DNA from: Aaosphaeria pasadenensis | Taxonomy: Eukaryota; Ascomycota; Dothideomycetes; Pleosporales | Direction: 5' to 3' | Length of the DNA stretch: 64,000 nt | Assembly (NCBI GenBank): GCA_022813625.1 | Contig: JAKLMB010000030.1 | Coordinates: 310,001 to 374,000 of the forward strand | Shown here: positions 21,885-34,144 of the stretch, one piece after another | How positions within the stretch are numbered: position 1 is the first letter of the stretch | Layout: the number at the start of each line of letters is the position of its first letter | The notes under the pieces: model-generated | The model's input: only the letters and a program-made list of their open reading frames with translations | The model's database searches: none | Told to the model about the DNA's origin: nothing | Made by a program: the position numbers and the translations under genes

Positions 21885-24688
21885 TCACCGGCGACGCTCG
21901 TTCGTCGAGTCGTCCATGAGCCCGAAATCGCCGTCAGCAAGTGGCTCCGGATCGACCATGCTGAGCTCTCCAAATTCGCTGCTCACATCCTCCTCCTCGC
22001 TCTCGTCTTCGGAATCAGCGTGACTGACAGAGACAGTAGGTGTCGTCTTGGGCGCATCAGAGGGCTTCGGTGTTCGCAGCATCTCTTCTAACGGAGGGGA
22101 GAATTTTTGACTATCGATGTCGATCATCTGGATCTTGTGCTCGTCTTCGCTGTCAGTGTCGACAGACGGTCGCTGCTGCGGTGGGGCGGCTGGTGTGGGC
22201 ACCATGTTCGAAGGGACCTGATTTCGTTGAGACGACGCAGACGCGAAGTCAAAGGAGCTGCTTGATGGCGATGCAGTAGGCGGCGCATCTGCCGTCAGGT
22301 CGATGAGGGAGCTTTGCGTCACGGTTGCCGGCGCAGAGTTCAGTCTGTTCATCTCAGGCATAGCCGATTGGTTTCGCACGAACGGTTGTTGGCCACCAGG
22401 TCGCTGTTGTATGAATGGCCTTGGTGCTGGAAAGGAAGCAGCTCTCTCTGCCGTTGGAGCTGGCTCTGTTCTTCCTAATTCGGGAGTTCTCCTATCCGAT
22501 ACCACGATCATATTGGTTGCTGTCTCAGTAGATGGGTCTTGCTTGTTGCTGTCCTTGTTGTGTCGTTTGACATGCTCTCGTGCCCGCTTTTTCTTTTGCT
22601 CGGAGATCTCCAGTGCTCGTTCCTGTTCGGCAACCTTGTTGAAGTCGATGTCTCCGAATTCAGCCTTGACCAGAATCTTGCCAACGAGGAAGCGGTAACG
22701 ATCGTGGCCATTCACAAGTTTGCTGACGTTCAGATTCTCCACACCGTAGACATCTCGCACCTCTTGGAGTCCAGCAACGCCCATCTGCAACTTCGTGGAT
22801 CGGTAAAGGAAGCCTAGGATGTAATCTTCGGTACTGAAGACATTGACAACACGAGCGGCGACGACGGAGCGTATCTGTCTCCAGGTACGACTATCCGAAG
22901 GAACGGGGGCTCCCATAAGGATTACCGATTCGACGAGCCCAAAGGCATTCTGTTCGGCGAGCTCAACCAAGCACGAGTAGATGACCCGTGCACCGATTGA
23001 GTACCCCATGAGAGTCACCGGTCGCTCTCCCTGGACTTTGTCCATCAGTGCTCTAGCCATTACTTTACCGGCCTTGTCGGCGCGCGCGATGGCAACTGAG
23101 AACGGATTGTCGAGGACGCTCGCTGCTTTGACCAAACCCAAGGGCCACAATCCGGCATAGAGTGCGCCGAGAAGAGTTTGGCTAACAACAGTATACGTTA
23201 CTCCGTCCCATGCATAGCTGAACAACACATCGTTTAAGGAGTTGCCCATACGCAGCATCGAGTCCAACTCGAAGCGGAGTGCAAAAGGTTCGCTTCCAGT
23301 TGAGTCGACCACCTCCCACGGCTTGTTCACGTCCGAGGGACTGTTGAGCCAACCACTGATGCCTATCGAGACTCGGAGTCGATGCTGCTCTCGCTTCTCA
23401 GGGTCTCGTGCTTCTTGGTCTTCAGTCCACTCCTCAGCACGTTGTATGGACGGCCTCTCCGGATCTATCAAATCTGCATTAGCACACGTACACCCCGCAT
23501 CGCCAGTAGCCACATACCTCGGACAGGAATAAATTCGAAGTCCTCGACTTCACGAGCATACTGTCTCATAATGCGACCCGTCATCTTTCCGCCGTAGGCA
23601 CCAAACAGCGATCCAACGAGGACAGAACTGCCAGCCAGAGTACCAAGCAGACCGGCCACAGCCCCAAGTCCTAATCCGCCCATGACGGTACCAACACCAG
23701 CAGCAAGCAGAGGGGCGGCCAGACCACCAGTAACACCAATCAGCACGGCGCCTCCAACCGCAGCGAGACCGATCTTCCACTTGCTCGATGCCGAATCGTT
23801 CGCAGCCTGCTTCTTCGCCGACTCCTCCGCATCCATTTGCGACGCAGCCGATGCGAGGAGCCCCTGAGCAACCGTCTTCTCATGTTCCGCAAGCAAGTCC
23901 ACCCCTAAAACGAAACTGCTCGCTAAACGCATGAGCAGCACTCTCGAATGCGCCGGATAATGCTCCAAGCTAAGCAGCAACAGCAACACACAATGGAGCA
24001 CCAACACCCTCTTCGGCTCCTCAAACTCAAGAAGCTTGTTCTCAATAACATCGTAGTGACCATACGTCTTCTTCCCGTTGGCGCCCCTCCTCGATGACGA
24101 AGACGAACCCTTACTCTCAAACGGATCCCCCCCGAAATCAATGAGCAGCGAATTGCCCTGCCTCGCCCTCTCCGCCTCGTCGAGCGCCGCCTTCCTCTTC
24201 ACCTTCGCCTGCCTCACGACCTCGCCCCGCACGCAGAGCACGTCGCAGACGCGGTGCATGACGCCGGCCCGCCACTTATCGAAGAACGTGAGGGCGCCCC
24301 TCCGCAGCCCCTGCATCTGCGTCGACTCCACCTCTTGCCGCCTGTACTGGAAGGCCCGCTCGGCCGCCTGCGCCGCCTCATCTTGCGGCCCGTCGAAGCT
24401 GATCAGGTCGTGTACGGGCGAGGTAGCGGGCTTCGCATTGCGCGACTTCGAAGCCCCGCCCCCGGTCGCACTGTTGCCGGACGGGGGCGTCGTCTCGTGC
24501 GTCTTGGTGGGGTCGAATGTCGCGAGCAGGTCGGAGCGCATCGCATCGGTGCAGAGCAGCACGAGGAGCGCGAGCTCCACGCGGAGAGTCGGCGTGTCGA
24601 GGACGGTGGTCAGGGAGGCGCCTTCGTCTGGTTTGGCGGCTTCGGGGCCGGCGCCCGTGATCACGTTGGCCATTTTGAAGAGCACCAT
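21885..24688 (-). CDS. DUF726 / TMCO4-family lipase-like protein (yeast Mil1 homologue)
   Basis: Two exons: 24688-23518 and 23473-21885, about 919 residues. The intron (23517-23474) has a GTATGT donor and a TGCTAAT branch point. Domain order: a poorly conserved N-terminus (1-~230); a Gly/Ala/Leu-rich hydrophobic region (about 295-375, for example GLAAVGGAVLIGVTGGLAA) typical of the membrane part of DUF726; and an alpha/beta-hydrolase core with the nucleophile elbow GYSIGA (Ser about 549) and a preceding GISGWL oxyanion-type strand. The tail (about 700-919) is disordered, Ser/Thr/Pro- and acid-rich. Yeast Mil1 (YFL034W) binds the mu-adaptin and is a predicted lipase of Golgi/endosomes; the role here is inferred from that family. 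Confidence 0.9.
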
Positions 24689-25781
24689 TGCTGCTGAGAG
24701 TGGAAGGCTTGCTGGTGGAGCAGCCTGCGGTTTCTCGTAGTGGTTGAGTGGGCTGCTGTGTAGATATCTACAGGCAGCACTTTTCGCTGCCTGCTGGTGG
24801 GAATCAAAGGAGAGACATGGTGGTAATCTCTGAACTCCGCCCCTCCCCCGAAACGGTTTGGGGCCTAATTTTCTACATGGGGATGGAATTCTAGGCCTCC
24901 AAGGTTCATGGCAGATAGGAGTGTCTGTGTTTCAGCAGATGGTATTTTTCATGTTCTCAGTACAGAGACAAATGAAGCGTATTCGTAGTATCTCTCCAGA
25001 CGTGTTGTTGTGCATGTGCGGCGTTTAGCAGGGTCCAAGCCATTTTCACTTCAACGATGAATCGCGCGCTAAAACGTGACTTCGCGTCAGCGTGTCAATT
25101 AGCACATGCAAAGGATTGCAGAGCGGAAAAAAAGATATGATCGACCGAGCAATCAAGCTGGTGTCTCCTTTTCAAAGAAGACGAATCTACATAGTCATTT
25201 GGGCACTTGGGGCCAACACAAAATCTATCCAATGAATGATGCACAAGACGTCTGTTCAATGGAATTTTGTTTTTTTGATTGTTTCATGCTTTGCTAATAA
25301 GTCCGTAACTAGCGAATGTAATACTACACCTAGACTACATACACTGACAGATACTACCCAATGCATGCAAGCCCCTAACGACTAATATGAGGGGACGAAC
25401 TACCAAGATAGTATAGTAAAGACAATAGAGAGGCTTAACATCCGTCATTCTTTTCCATAGTCGACTTTGATAAAGGGGAAACGGCTAGATCAAAGAAAAA
25501 ACCTATGTGAGAGAGATTTAATCGACGGTTTTAAGAAAGAGCATTGCTACTGTTGTCGAAAGACAAGTGACGATTGAACCTTGAGAGGGGGGAATCTCAG
25601 ACCAGGAGGTGGGGGAGCATGAAGGCCGCCCTCACGGAGAAGGAAGAGAGATGGAGAGAGACAAAGGGTAGGAAAAGCATTGGAGAACGGGGATGACCCT
25701 ACGCTATGCATGCGAACTTGAGAAACAAAGGAAACTGGAGATTAACAGAGATGTTGAAGATGGGAACTTAGCTCTGCTACG
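24689..25781. other. Intergenic: Mil1-like promoter and exportin 3' flank
   Basis: 1.1 kb without a supported gene. It holds a C-rich run near 24838-24848 and A/T-rich sequence from 25100 to 25560. Confidence 0.5.
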
Positions 25782-28700
25782 TTAAGCGTCGCCAAACATA
25801 TCAGCAACACCTGCAAGGCCGGGGGATGTGCCCCTTACGATGGTCGCAGATTGGTCGACGCTCATGTATTGCTCTTCGAAAGCGGTCTTCTTTTTTGGCT
25901 TCGCCCGCTCGATCTTTCCTTGTTCGTGGATGCTCACACCACGGACGCTGGAGAGCAGGTCGAGAATGATGCTTCGCTGGAGGCGCTCGTCGCTGCGGTT
26001 CGCACCACGGAGTCGAGCAAGGCGTCGGTCTACGCGGTAGACGTCGCCCATTCCGGGAAGGCTGAGGAGGATATTCCGAGGGATGTCTTCGTCAAGGTGA
26101 ATGATTCCTGCGATCAAGATTGCAAGGTCCTTCTGGCAATCAACAAAGTAGGGCTCGTGGAGCGATGTGATCGCATTCTTAAAGATCTCGTCGCAGAAGA
26201 AGTCGCGGATTGGCGACTTCTCTCGGAAACGCGGTAGAAGGTTGCGCAGGGCGCGAACGATGGTCACGACGGACCTGGTGTCGCGGACGCGGAGGGTGGA
26301 GTTGCAGAAGAGGAGGATAGGTTCGAGGACAGAAGAGGTGGTGAGGATGAAGTGGTGCATGGGTACCTCGTTGGGGGCTTGACCTTCCTGGCGGGAGAGG
26401 TCGCTGCGAGAGTCGAGCAGGACAGCTACGAGAGAGACGGAAGTGAATGTGAGTTGTCTCAATATGCTCTCATTCTTCATCTCATCCGTGAGATTATCAT
26501 TCTCACCAGACTCTGCAATTTGTCGGTTGATGAAGTCCCATTCCGACGTAATCTTCCTGTTCAACTCTCTGAACAGGCCTTCTATCATCGGCGGGAGGAA
26601 TTGTGGTCGGAGCTGCGCGGGACAGCCTTCGATGAGATGGGTTGACACGCTCAATAGAACGGACAGATGATGAGCCGAAAGTGCAGATGCATTCGCAAAC
26701 AGAGCTTGACTGAGCGGGCCAGGTAAATCCGCAATGCCGTAGAAGAAATCGCGGAAGCGAGTCAATGAGTAGAGAATGTAATAGGAGCTCTCGCGGATCT
26801 GTCGGACTGTTCCACGCACTGTAGAGGCGAAGCCTTCATAGGTTGACTTGGAACCGCTGACGCGAGAGAAGAAGTCTTCCCGGCTTTCGGTTGAAATGCC
26901 GGCTTGCCAGAACCTGTCAGTCAAGACTCTGCTGATGACCTGCTGCAACTCGATTGGAAGATGGGACCAGCTTGATTCGACGTTGTTGAACGCTTGAGCG
27001 TAGCTAACAAGCTGCAGCAAGTTTGGGAGTATGACGGGTATGGCTTCAGCCCAAAGCACAGCCGCAGTCTCATATGCAGGGGAGCCATCGCGGAGCTTCT
27101 CAATGGACGCGGCCAGCAAAGTCTTGGTGAGACGAAGAGGAAGGCGGTTTGATCGTTGCAATATCTCCGCCTGTAGAGCCTGTCCTTCGGCAGGGAGAGC
27201 ATGTTCGGACCAGTCCGACACACCCCTGAAGTTGTGGGCTGAGAAAAAGTCCGGCAATCGATCCATGGCTAGAACACCACAGAAAGACTGGAATGTAGAT
27301 ATCGAATTCGTGAAATCATCGTTGCGCCAAGCATCCTTGACCTGGCCGAGCAGTTGCTTCATGCGAGCTTCTTGCGTTCCACGATCCAGTGTCGTCGATC
27401 GATGTATGATGATGAACAAGAACGCGTTGAATGCCATACGCTGTCTATCATCCGTATCAGGCAATGCAATCATTTCGTTAATCTTCTGCTCTAAGCTTTC
27501 ATAAACCTTCATAAAGTCATCTGGAAATTTCATAGCGAGTTTCTGCATCTCGAGACTGCAGACACGTTCAAGATCCTTGACTGCCTCTGAATACTGAGTA
27601 AAGGCCGTGTTATCAGCAAGTTTTACCGTCAGCATATGCTCGAGAAAGGTCAAGGCAAAGGCAGGCCGGTTGGGCAGTGCTTTTGTCGAAAACGTAGACA
27701 TGAGCTGGATAACCTTCTTGGAGATCTCGGGATCTTCGAATCGTGCCTGCAGAAGCTGTCGACACCACTGCTCGAAAGAGTCTTCCATTGTGTTACGCAT
27801 TTGGTCGTCTTGTTGAGGATCGTCAGCTGCCCCATGGGTGGATAGCCACTTCAGGTAACCTTTCAGAGCCGCGTCGATGATGGTTACTTGCGCATCGACC
27901 TGCAGGACAGGCGCTGAACTCTTGGAGAACGTTTGCGCTTTGACATGTCAGCGTACGCTATAATCTACCAAGGGAATACAACTTACGTTGAAAGGGCGGC
28001 TGGCCGTCATACAGCCGCTGGAAGGTATTGGTGGCCTGTCCCAAGATGTGTTCCATAGCCTCCACTGGCGTTCTCCGAACAAGAACCTCGATCACCTCCG
28101 CACAGAACCGACGGTAGTTGCCCAAAAATGCATGCCTTTCAGGAATGGTATCAATGTCCTCATTGAGGAAAAGGATCGTGACGTCTTCCGAATCCTCCGG
28201 GAACGATTCGTACCGTACCAAACGAGCGCAGCAAGTCTCTAGCAGGCCGCCGATCATCTGAGTTACCACCTCTGAATCGCGAACGATCCGCGAGCGCAAT
28301 AGCTTTGTCCAGCAGTGAAGAACGGGAATGGACACCACCAGGCTTGGATTCCGGAAGATGTCGAAAAGAAGTCCAAAAATACCAGCGAGGTCGCTACCCT
28401 CCGGCACGCTCTGCGGCTTTTGTTCAATGAACAGACCCAAGCTATTAGCCAACTAATCTATCGTCAGTTTTTGTGTGTCTATAGATATGCCAAACGTCAA
28501 AATTACCTCCGAAAGCTTCTTGCAAAGGTTGTACTTTTGCTCGTTGAGATCGTGCGCGTTCATATCGGCCAAGGTCCAATTGTACACCTCGCGCAGCAGC
28601 GAAACGCTACCAGGCGTGAACATGGGGCAGACCAATTCTACGAATTCGTCGTCATGAAGATGGTGCCTACTGTAGATAGCCTGCAAAACCTCGACGGAAG

Positions 28701-29670
28701 CCTACACGTCCAAGAATCAGTAAACGATCGGAGGGAACGAAATCTGCAAAAAGGCTGGCTGGGTGACTACCAATTGTAATTCCACCACAGGCACAGCCAA
28801 TGGCTTGCAAACATGTTCTATGACCTGGACGGCGACTATCGCTTTCGGGATGACCCATGACATGCAGGCGCGGAGCGCATTCATGGTCTTCACGGCGCAG
28901 AGCCGCACGCGCTCCTGGTTCTGGTAGTCCTGCGATAAACACCATGTCAGATTGTCACAAAGCCTCTTCAGCCAACCCTCGTCGCCGCATCGCACATCCA
29001 AGCCCTTGTCTCGTGAGGGGAGGTGTTCGGCGAGGACGGCGGCGGGAGTGAATATCTCGACGCAGGCGCGGCCCAGATCGCTGCCTCGTAAACCCGCAGT
29101 AGTGTCTTCGCGGTTGAAAATTTCCTCGGAAAGTGTCTCGAGGATGTACAGGACGACGGCCTGGTGGTGAAGAGAGCTTCGCCACAGCTCCACGAGCTGC
29201 TCGTCCATATTCATCCACTCTGCCGCCCATGATCGTTTTGCGACTTCGGTCCATAGTTGGGCCACTTTGTTCCGCAGGTAGACTGGATCCTCCTCTGAGA
29301 TGTTTTGCGCCAATTCTATAACGTAGTTCCGCAGCGCGGCTCCTTGCTCTTCCGAGAAATCCTCCCAATTGTATTTTATGGAGTATTCCAGCATGGTCAG
29401 GCCATAGTGCCGGAGCTGCGCAGGCTGCGACCTGTCGAGGGCGAGGGTGTGGCCATGTGAGGGAGCTTCCGGGTGCCGTTTGGCCTGCTCTAGATATTCC
29501 GTAGCTTGTCGGCGGGTATCGTTTGTGGAGGAGGGACTGTAGATGGCCTGCAGAGCCTGTAAGACCTGGGAGAGGTCATTTTGAGCAGCGCCGTTGGGCT
29601 GTTGGGAGGTGCTGCTGGCGCTGCCGTTGGCAGTAGCAGTCTGCGGGGTTTTCGCAGCCCCAGCGTCCAT
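25782..29670 (-). CDS. msn5: Karyopherin Msn5 / exportin-5 homologue
   Basis: Ran-dependent nuclear exportin of the importin-beta superfamily; yeast Msn5 exports phosphorylated regulators and can import RPA, and the animal relative XPO5 exports small RNAs. Exons: 29670-28771, 28701-28507, 28452-27987 and 27937-25782, giving about 1238 residues (yeast Msn5 is of similar length). I chose the ATG at 29670 (MDAGAAKTPQ) because LQALQAIYSPSSTNDTRRQA, the usual start of this family, follows; the frame stays open upstream to 29754. The exportin-1-like segment (about 115-280, LRNKVAQLWTEVAKRSW) and HEAT-like helices throughout are visible. The tail is Lys-rich (RAKPKKKTAFEEQYMS). Its presence in the same window as Argonaute is probably chance. 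Confidence 0.93.
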
Positions 29671-31276
29671 GGGCTCGGTGGCTCTGGAATACGCTGTGAC
29701 GAAAGGAAGCTGTGGCTGCTGGAGGGAGACGTCAATGTCAAGCTTGATCTGCAAAGAGGGCGTGGGCTAGAGAGTAGGGTTCGAAGTTTGCTGCGGGTAA
29801 TACAGGTAGATACAGTTGAGTATACGAGTTGCGGCGTACCTTGGCGGTGTAAACGGCGGCGTGAAAGCGCTGTTTTTGGGTCTGGTTTTGGGTTTGGTGC
29901 TGCTGCTGGCGGAGGTTCAGGTGGAGGTGCTGGCTCTGGTACTGGTTCTGACGGTGCTGCTCCAGCTTCAGCTCACGCTCACTATTGCAGCTACCACTAT
30001 TACAAAAAGTATTACCAACCTCGTCGTCGGCGGTGGTGAAAGGAAAGTAGATGGGACCGGGAGCCATGGTCCGGAGATACTCAAGAAGACAAACAATTCC
30101 TCAAAGAACGATAAAGAGTCATACGCATAACAACACAGACACACATACAGCAAACACACGCACACACGTATCCGTCTCCGTACTTTTCACTTCTTCAGCC
30201 TGTTCAAAGTTCCACAAACGTCGCGCTTATTAGGCTGCCGTTGGGGGCGCTGTGCATGTACCAATATGTACCTATGTACTCTGTATGGACATACAAGTTC
30301 CGCCTGGAGGATGTGGCGCGCGTATGTCCCACAACGCGCTGTCACCTGGTGATGCCGATGTTGGTGCTGCCGATGCTGATATTGATGCTGCTGGGAGGTG
30401 GTGGAAGAAGCGACAAAGGTGTGCATGAATACTCCACCAAACAGTAATGTATGTGTTCACTGTGTGCGCGTGTCTCCTGTCTTTTCCCCTGCTCGTCGAT
30501 GCGATGGCTATCATTCTACCTGCTATGAATCCATTTACGCGCTCGACTATGTGCCAATATATCCGACGCAGTCAGGTGGCGATACCTGCTGAGGGACCTG
30601 AGCCTTCGCCTGATCGTGTGAGACGGTGAACAAACAGACGAGTATCTCGTGTGTAAAATCCACCAGAGGCCTCAACCTCAACTGTTTTGGTGAGATCAAA
30701 TGGGACGCGCGACAAAATCGCTGACACGGCCGTACAACACCTGACAATCGAATGATTTGGACCATTTCAGCCATAAGTTATTACATCATCCTGCATATAG
30801 GGCCTAGATTCATAGTCATTTGTATTATCATCTATATCCGACCATAAATAAAGTACTGTCAAAGGTTCTAGAAGTCATCACCTGTCCCGCCATTTGGTAT
30901 CGTGAGTGACATGGGCGTCTTCATACTTCAAAAACTACCATGTATGTACAGGTCTGCTATTGTCGATCGCGAACATAATGATCATTATTGTTATGCAAGA
31001 TCGTGATCTAGTCGATTTGGCTAAACACATTGAGAACAAGACTACTGCGCCGTGACTCGTATTTGTATATGCTTGTCCTGTAGAAACCCCTCCCACCCAA
31101 GAACTGAACATCATGCAACTATATGCTGACCAAATGTCCCTAATCAGCCCCGAGCCTAACTCCATAGAACGCCTAACATTCCCCCACATTGGGGCCATAA
31201 CAGCTAGGGAGAAACCCCATCAACACTGAGAGAGAAACATGACCGAAAAGAGATGATATCCTGCTTGCTCGCTTGC
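29671..31276. other. Intergenic: msn5 promoter and GH5 3' flank
   Basis: 1.6 kb. It contains an imperfect GGT/GCTG low-complexity stretch at about 29870-29970 and a (CA)-rich stretch at about 30125-30170. An upstream ATG at 30067 (MAPGPIYFPFTTADDE) heads a Gln-rich 109-codon frame that is not in phase with msn5; a spliced 5' exon is possible but unsupported. Confidence 0.45.
30125..30170. repeat. CA/AC-rich simple repeat
   Basis: Interrupted AC dinucleotide run (ACACAGACACACATACAG and onward) upstream of msn5. Confidence 0.6.
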
Positions 31277-33651
31277 TCACATGACCGCGCATGCATTCTT
31301 CTGGCATTGTCGGAGGTAGCCCTCGTCCTCTTCTGTTCCTGATCCGGCGCCCGTCTTCCGCACTACTCCCTTTACGGTAATCGTCTGATCTCCCTCCGCA
31401 TGCCACCACCTGAGGATCTGCTGCTCCACTCCTTCCGACTCTTCAACTGTAATAGTCCACTTGCCCCCAGATACCTCCACACTCGTCTGCCCATTGGGGA
31501 AGTGGAACTCGGGCAGGAATGCCACCGTCGGCGCATCCTCCTTGGTCGGGCTTGGTGCCGTGAGCGCAATTTTGAACGTACTGTTGCGTAAATCGAATCC
31601 AAACGACTTGAGCAGTCCATGAGTAGCCACCGGAGTCGGACGTACAAAAGCTTCCGCTGCACGCAAACCCCGGACATCGCCGCCATTGGATTGGGAACTC
31701 ATGTTCTCCGCAGTCAACGTCTTCTTAAGATTGCCAGGGGAGACACTGAGAGTATCCGAGGCTTGTGCTTGGGAAAATGATGGCGAGCCTGTGTCCAATG
31801 ACGCCCGTGAATCGGCGAGTGTGAATGCACCCGGGGGAAGCGCTTTGTCGTCCACGGAGTAGATGGAAAGGTCTTCACCGTTCCATTGATCTCCCCAGTA
31901 ATGGTTGTTCTAATTGACAGTCAGTTTCAGTGGCAAATCTTGTGCTCGGGGCGCAAATCGTACCGTTGCAACATAGGTCCAAAGAGTGAAGCCGTTCGCA
32001 TTACTCTCCTCAAGCGCAAAGTGGTTGGCATCTAGTGCTGCAATCTGGCTGCTGTAATCGCCGGTGCGATACGCATACTTGTCATCCATGTCGTACGGTA
32101 TACCGATCTCAGTAAACACACACGGATGCACGCCCAAATATTTTTCTCCTTCCTCGCGTATTGCCCTGAGCTGGGCGGCAAAACAATTCCTAATGGCAGT
32201 TTCTCCAATCTTGATCGCGAAAGCTGGTGTGAGGTATCTGCCTCGTAAAACGCCGAAAACATCAATGTTCCATACCCGATTCCATTTCTTCGTAAGTAGC
32301 GTAATGCCGTCGTAAAAGTGTGGCGAGAAAATCATATTTGGATCATCGTCCTCAGTTCCCTTCACGTTGGGAGGGATTTCAAGTACTGGCGGTTGGAAAA
32401 ACATCAAAGAGTCCGGGAAGATCCTCTTGACCATAGCACTATACTTGCGGTAATGGCCCAGCCAGTAGTTATTCACAAAGTATTCGTAATCGACTTTTGC
32501 GCCCGTCTTTGGGTGCTTGCCAAAGTAGTCCTTTCGTAATACCGTATCGGTCGCGGGATCCCATACACCGTGTTGCGCCCAGAGGCACTCGCCCAATTTC
32601 CATCCTGGATCACGCTTCCATCCGTATTTCGTATCGTCGGAATCCGCAGAAAGCCATGCTTGCTTGCCTTCAGGGTCTACTAGAACTGTGCCAGACTTGT
32701 ACGGTCCCATAGCCCCAAAGTCCCACGTCTCGACCTCGCAAGCTCTACCCGATCCGGTAAGTATCGCCTGCCAAGCAGTGGGAGAGGTCCCTTTCTGCAA
32801 CTTTTGTTCGCTGGGGATGACGGTCAAGTCCTGGTGGCTAATCAAGCCTTTATTCGGTTCGTTCAAGCTCTCCCATCCGACAACGGGGTCGTGCCAGATG
32901 TCGCCAGCTTCGTGGATTCGCTTCGCCAGATGCTCGCATGCGCCGAAGAAATGCTCCTCTAGGTAGTCCTGGATATTCTTCCCATCAATAATCGCCTTCG
33001 GTGCAAAGTCCCTGCCTGCGAAGAATAGCGTGAATATCACCTGGCAGGCGAAACGTGTGTAGTTGGTCGCCCATATCATCTTCGGATACTTGTCTGGTTC
33101 CGGAACGACATTTTGTACGAGGGCTGCTTGGGTGACGTCGAAGAATCTGGGGTTCAACCCGCAGGCATATAGTGTCCATAATGGGGCTCCTGAGCCACCA
33201 GAGAATCGTGACCACTGGTGGTTATGTTAGAGAATCTGCCCTCAGTTCGGATAAGAATACTACGTACAGCATCCTGATGGGGATCCATGAAGATATAGAA
33301 TCCATACCCCTTCGCCACTCGGAGAATGGAGATGGTATGCTGTATCCACTCTTCATCATATTTTCCCGGACCCTCGTGTTCTATGGCTTCCCATGTGAAG
33401 ATATATCTTATAGTGTTGTAACCCCAGCCGCGTAATCGTGCAAAGTGCGTCGGTGCATCGTCTACGGAGAACGGCCTGTTAACGAAGGAGACATGGTCGG
33501 CATCGAAGAAGCCCTCTGGGATGTGCGAAGGTTGATCTGGATTGGCAGGAAATTTCGCGTCGCCCGCAGCGTTGATGCCGTGCAGCGTCACAACCCGGTT
33601 CTCGTTGTCTCGAAATGTGGCGCCGTCTATTCGCAAGCGGAGAGGTGACAT
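31277..33651 (-). CDS. egh1: GH5 steryl-beta-glucosidase / glucocerebrosidase-like (EGCrP/Egh1 type)
   Basis: Intracellular glycoside hydrolase family 5 enzyme of the group that hydrolyses ergosteryl glucoside and glucosylceramide (yeast Egh1, Cryptococcus EGCrP2/Sgl1). Exons: 33651-33268, 33214-31964 and 31909-31277, about 755 residues, all phase 0. The N-terminal substrate block IDGATFRDNENRVVTLHGIN is typical. The acid/base Glu is in WESLNEPN (about 247) and the nucleophile Glu in CVFTEIGIP (about 497). A C-terminal beta-domain (about 640-755) follows, ending KNACAVM, a -CAVM tail that fits a CaaX prenylation motif and could tether the enzyme to membranes. There is no signal peptide, consistent with cytosolic action. 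Divergent from the ER co-chaperone gene. Confidence 0.93.
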
Positions 33652-34144
33652 GATATGGATTCTGTCTTGAGGAGAGACAGGAGGGGGAGGGAAGGAGAAG
33701 AGGTGGAGGAGGAGAAGGAGGAGGTTGAAGCGGTGGAAATCAGGAAGTGCGCGAGGGCGGCTGGCAGTCTTATTTAGTCAGAGTCCTTAAACAGAGATCG
33801 CGGCAAGCCTCAGTGCATGCAGCTTGGAGATGTCATCACCAAGTCCCAGGTTAGTTCAGTTAGCAGACATGGATTAATGGGCCTCCCGCCTTGGCACGCA
33901 GTGACCAATACGAGCTGACCTTCGCCGCAGGTGAGTGGTTCATCTAAGTGCGAAAGGACAAGTTGACAACTTTCAACGTCTCGCAGATAATCCTCACAAC
34001 ATCCTTCCCTATTTAACCCCACGACACCCAGCCTTGCCTCCCGATGATATAGGAGACCTCTCTAACACCTCATCCATTGTACTCGCGATCGCGATTCGCT
34101 CAACATATATTCCCTCGAGTCATTCCTAAATCGCCGCCTCCGCC
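33652..34144. other. Divergent promoter region GH5 / ER DnaJ gene
   Basis: 493 bp. A G/A-rich stretch (33665-33735) lies directly before the GH5 gene, that is C/T-rich on its own strand. TATTTAA (34010-34016) lies about 130 bp before the DnaJ-gene ATG. No other gene. Confidence 0.5.

Noticed and set aside
24078..24740. 220-codon plus-strand frame
   Set aside because: Antisense of the Mil1-like first exon.
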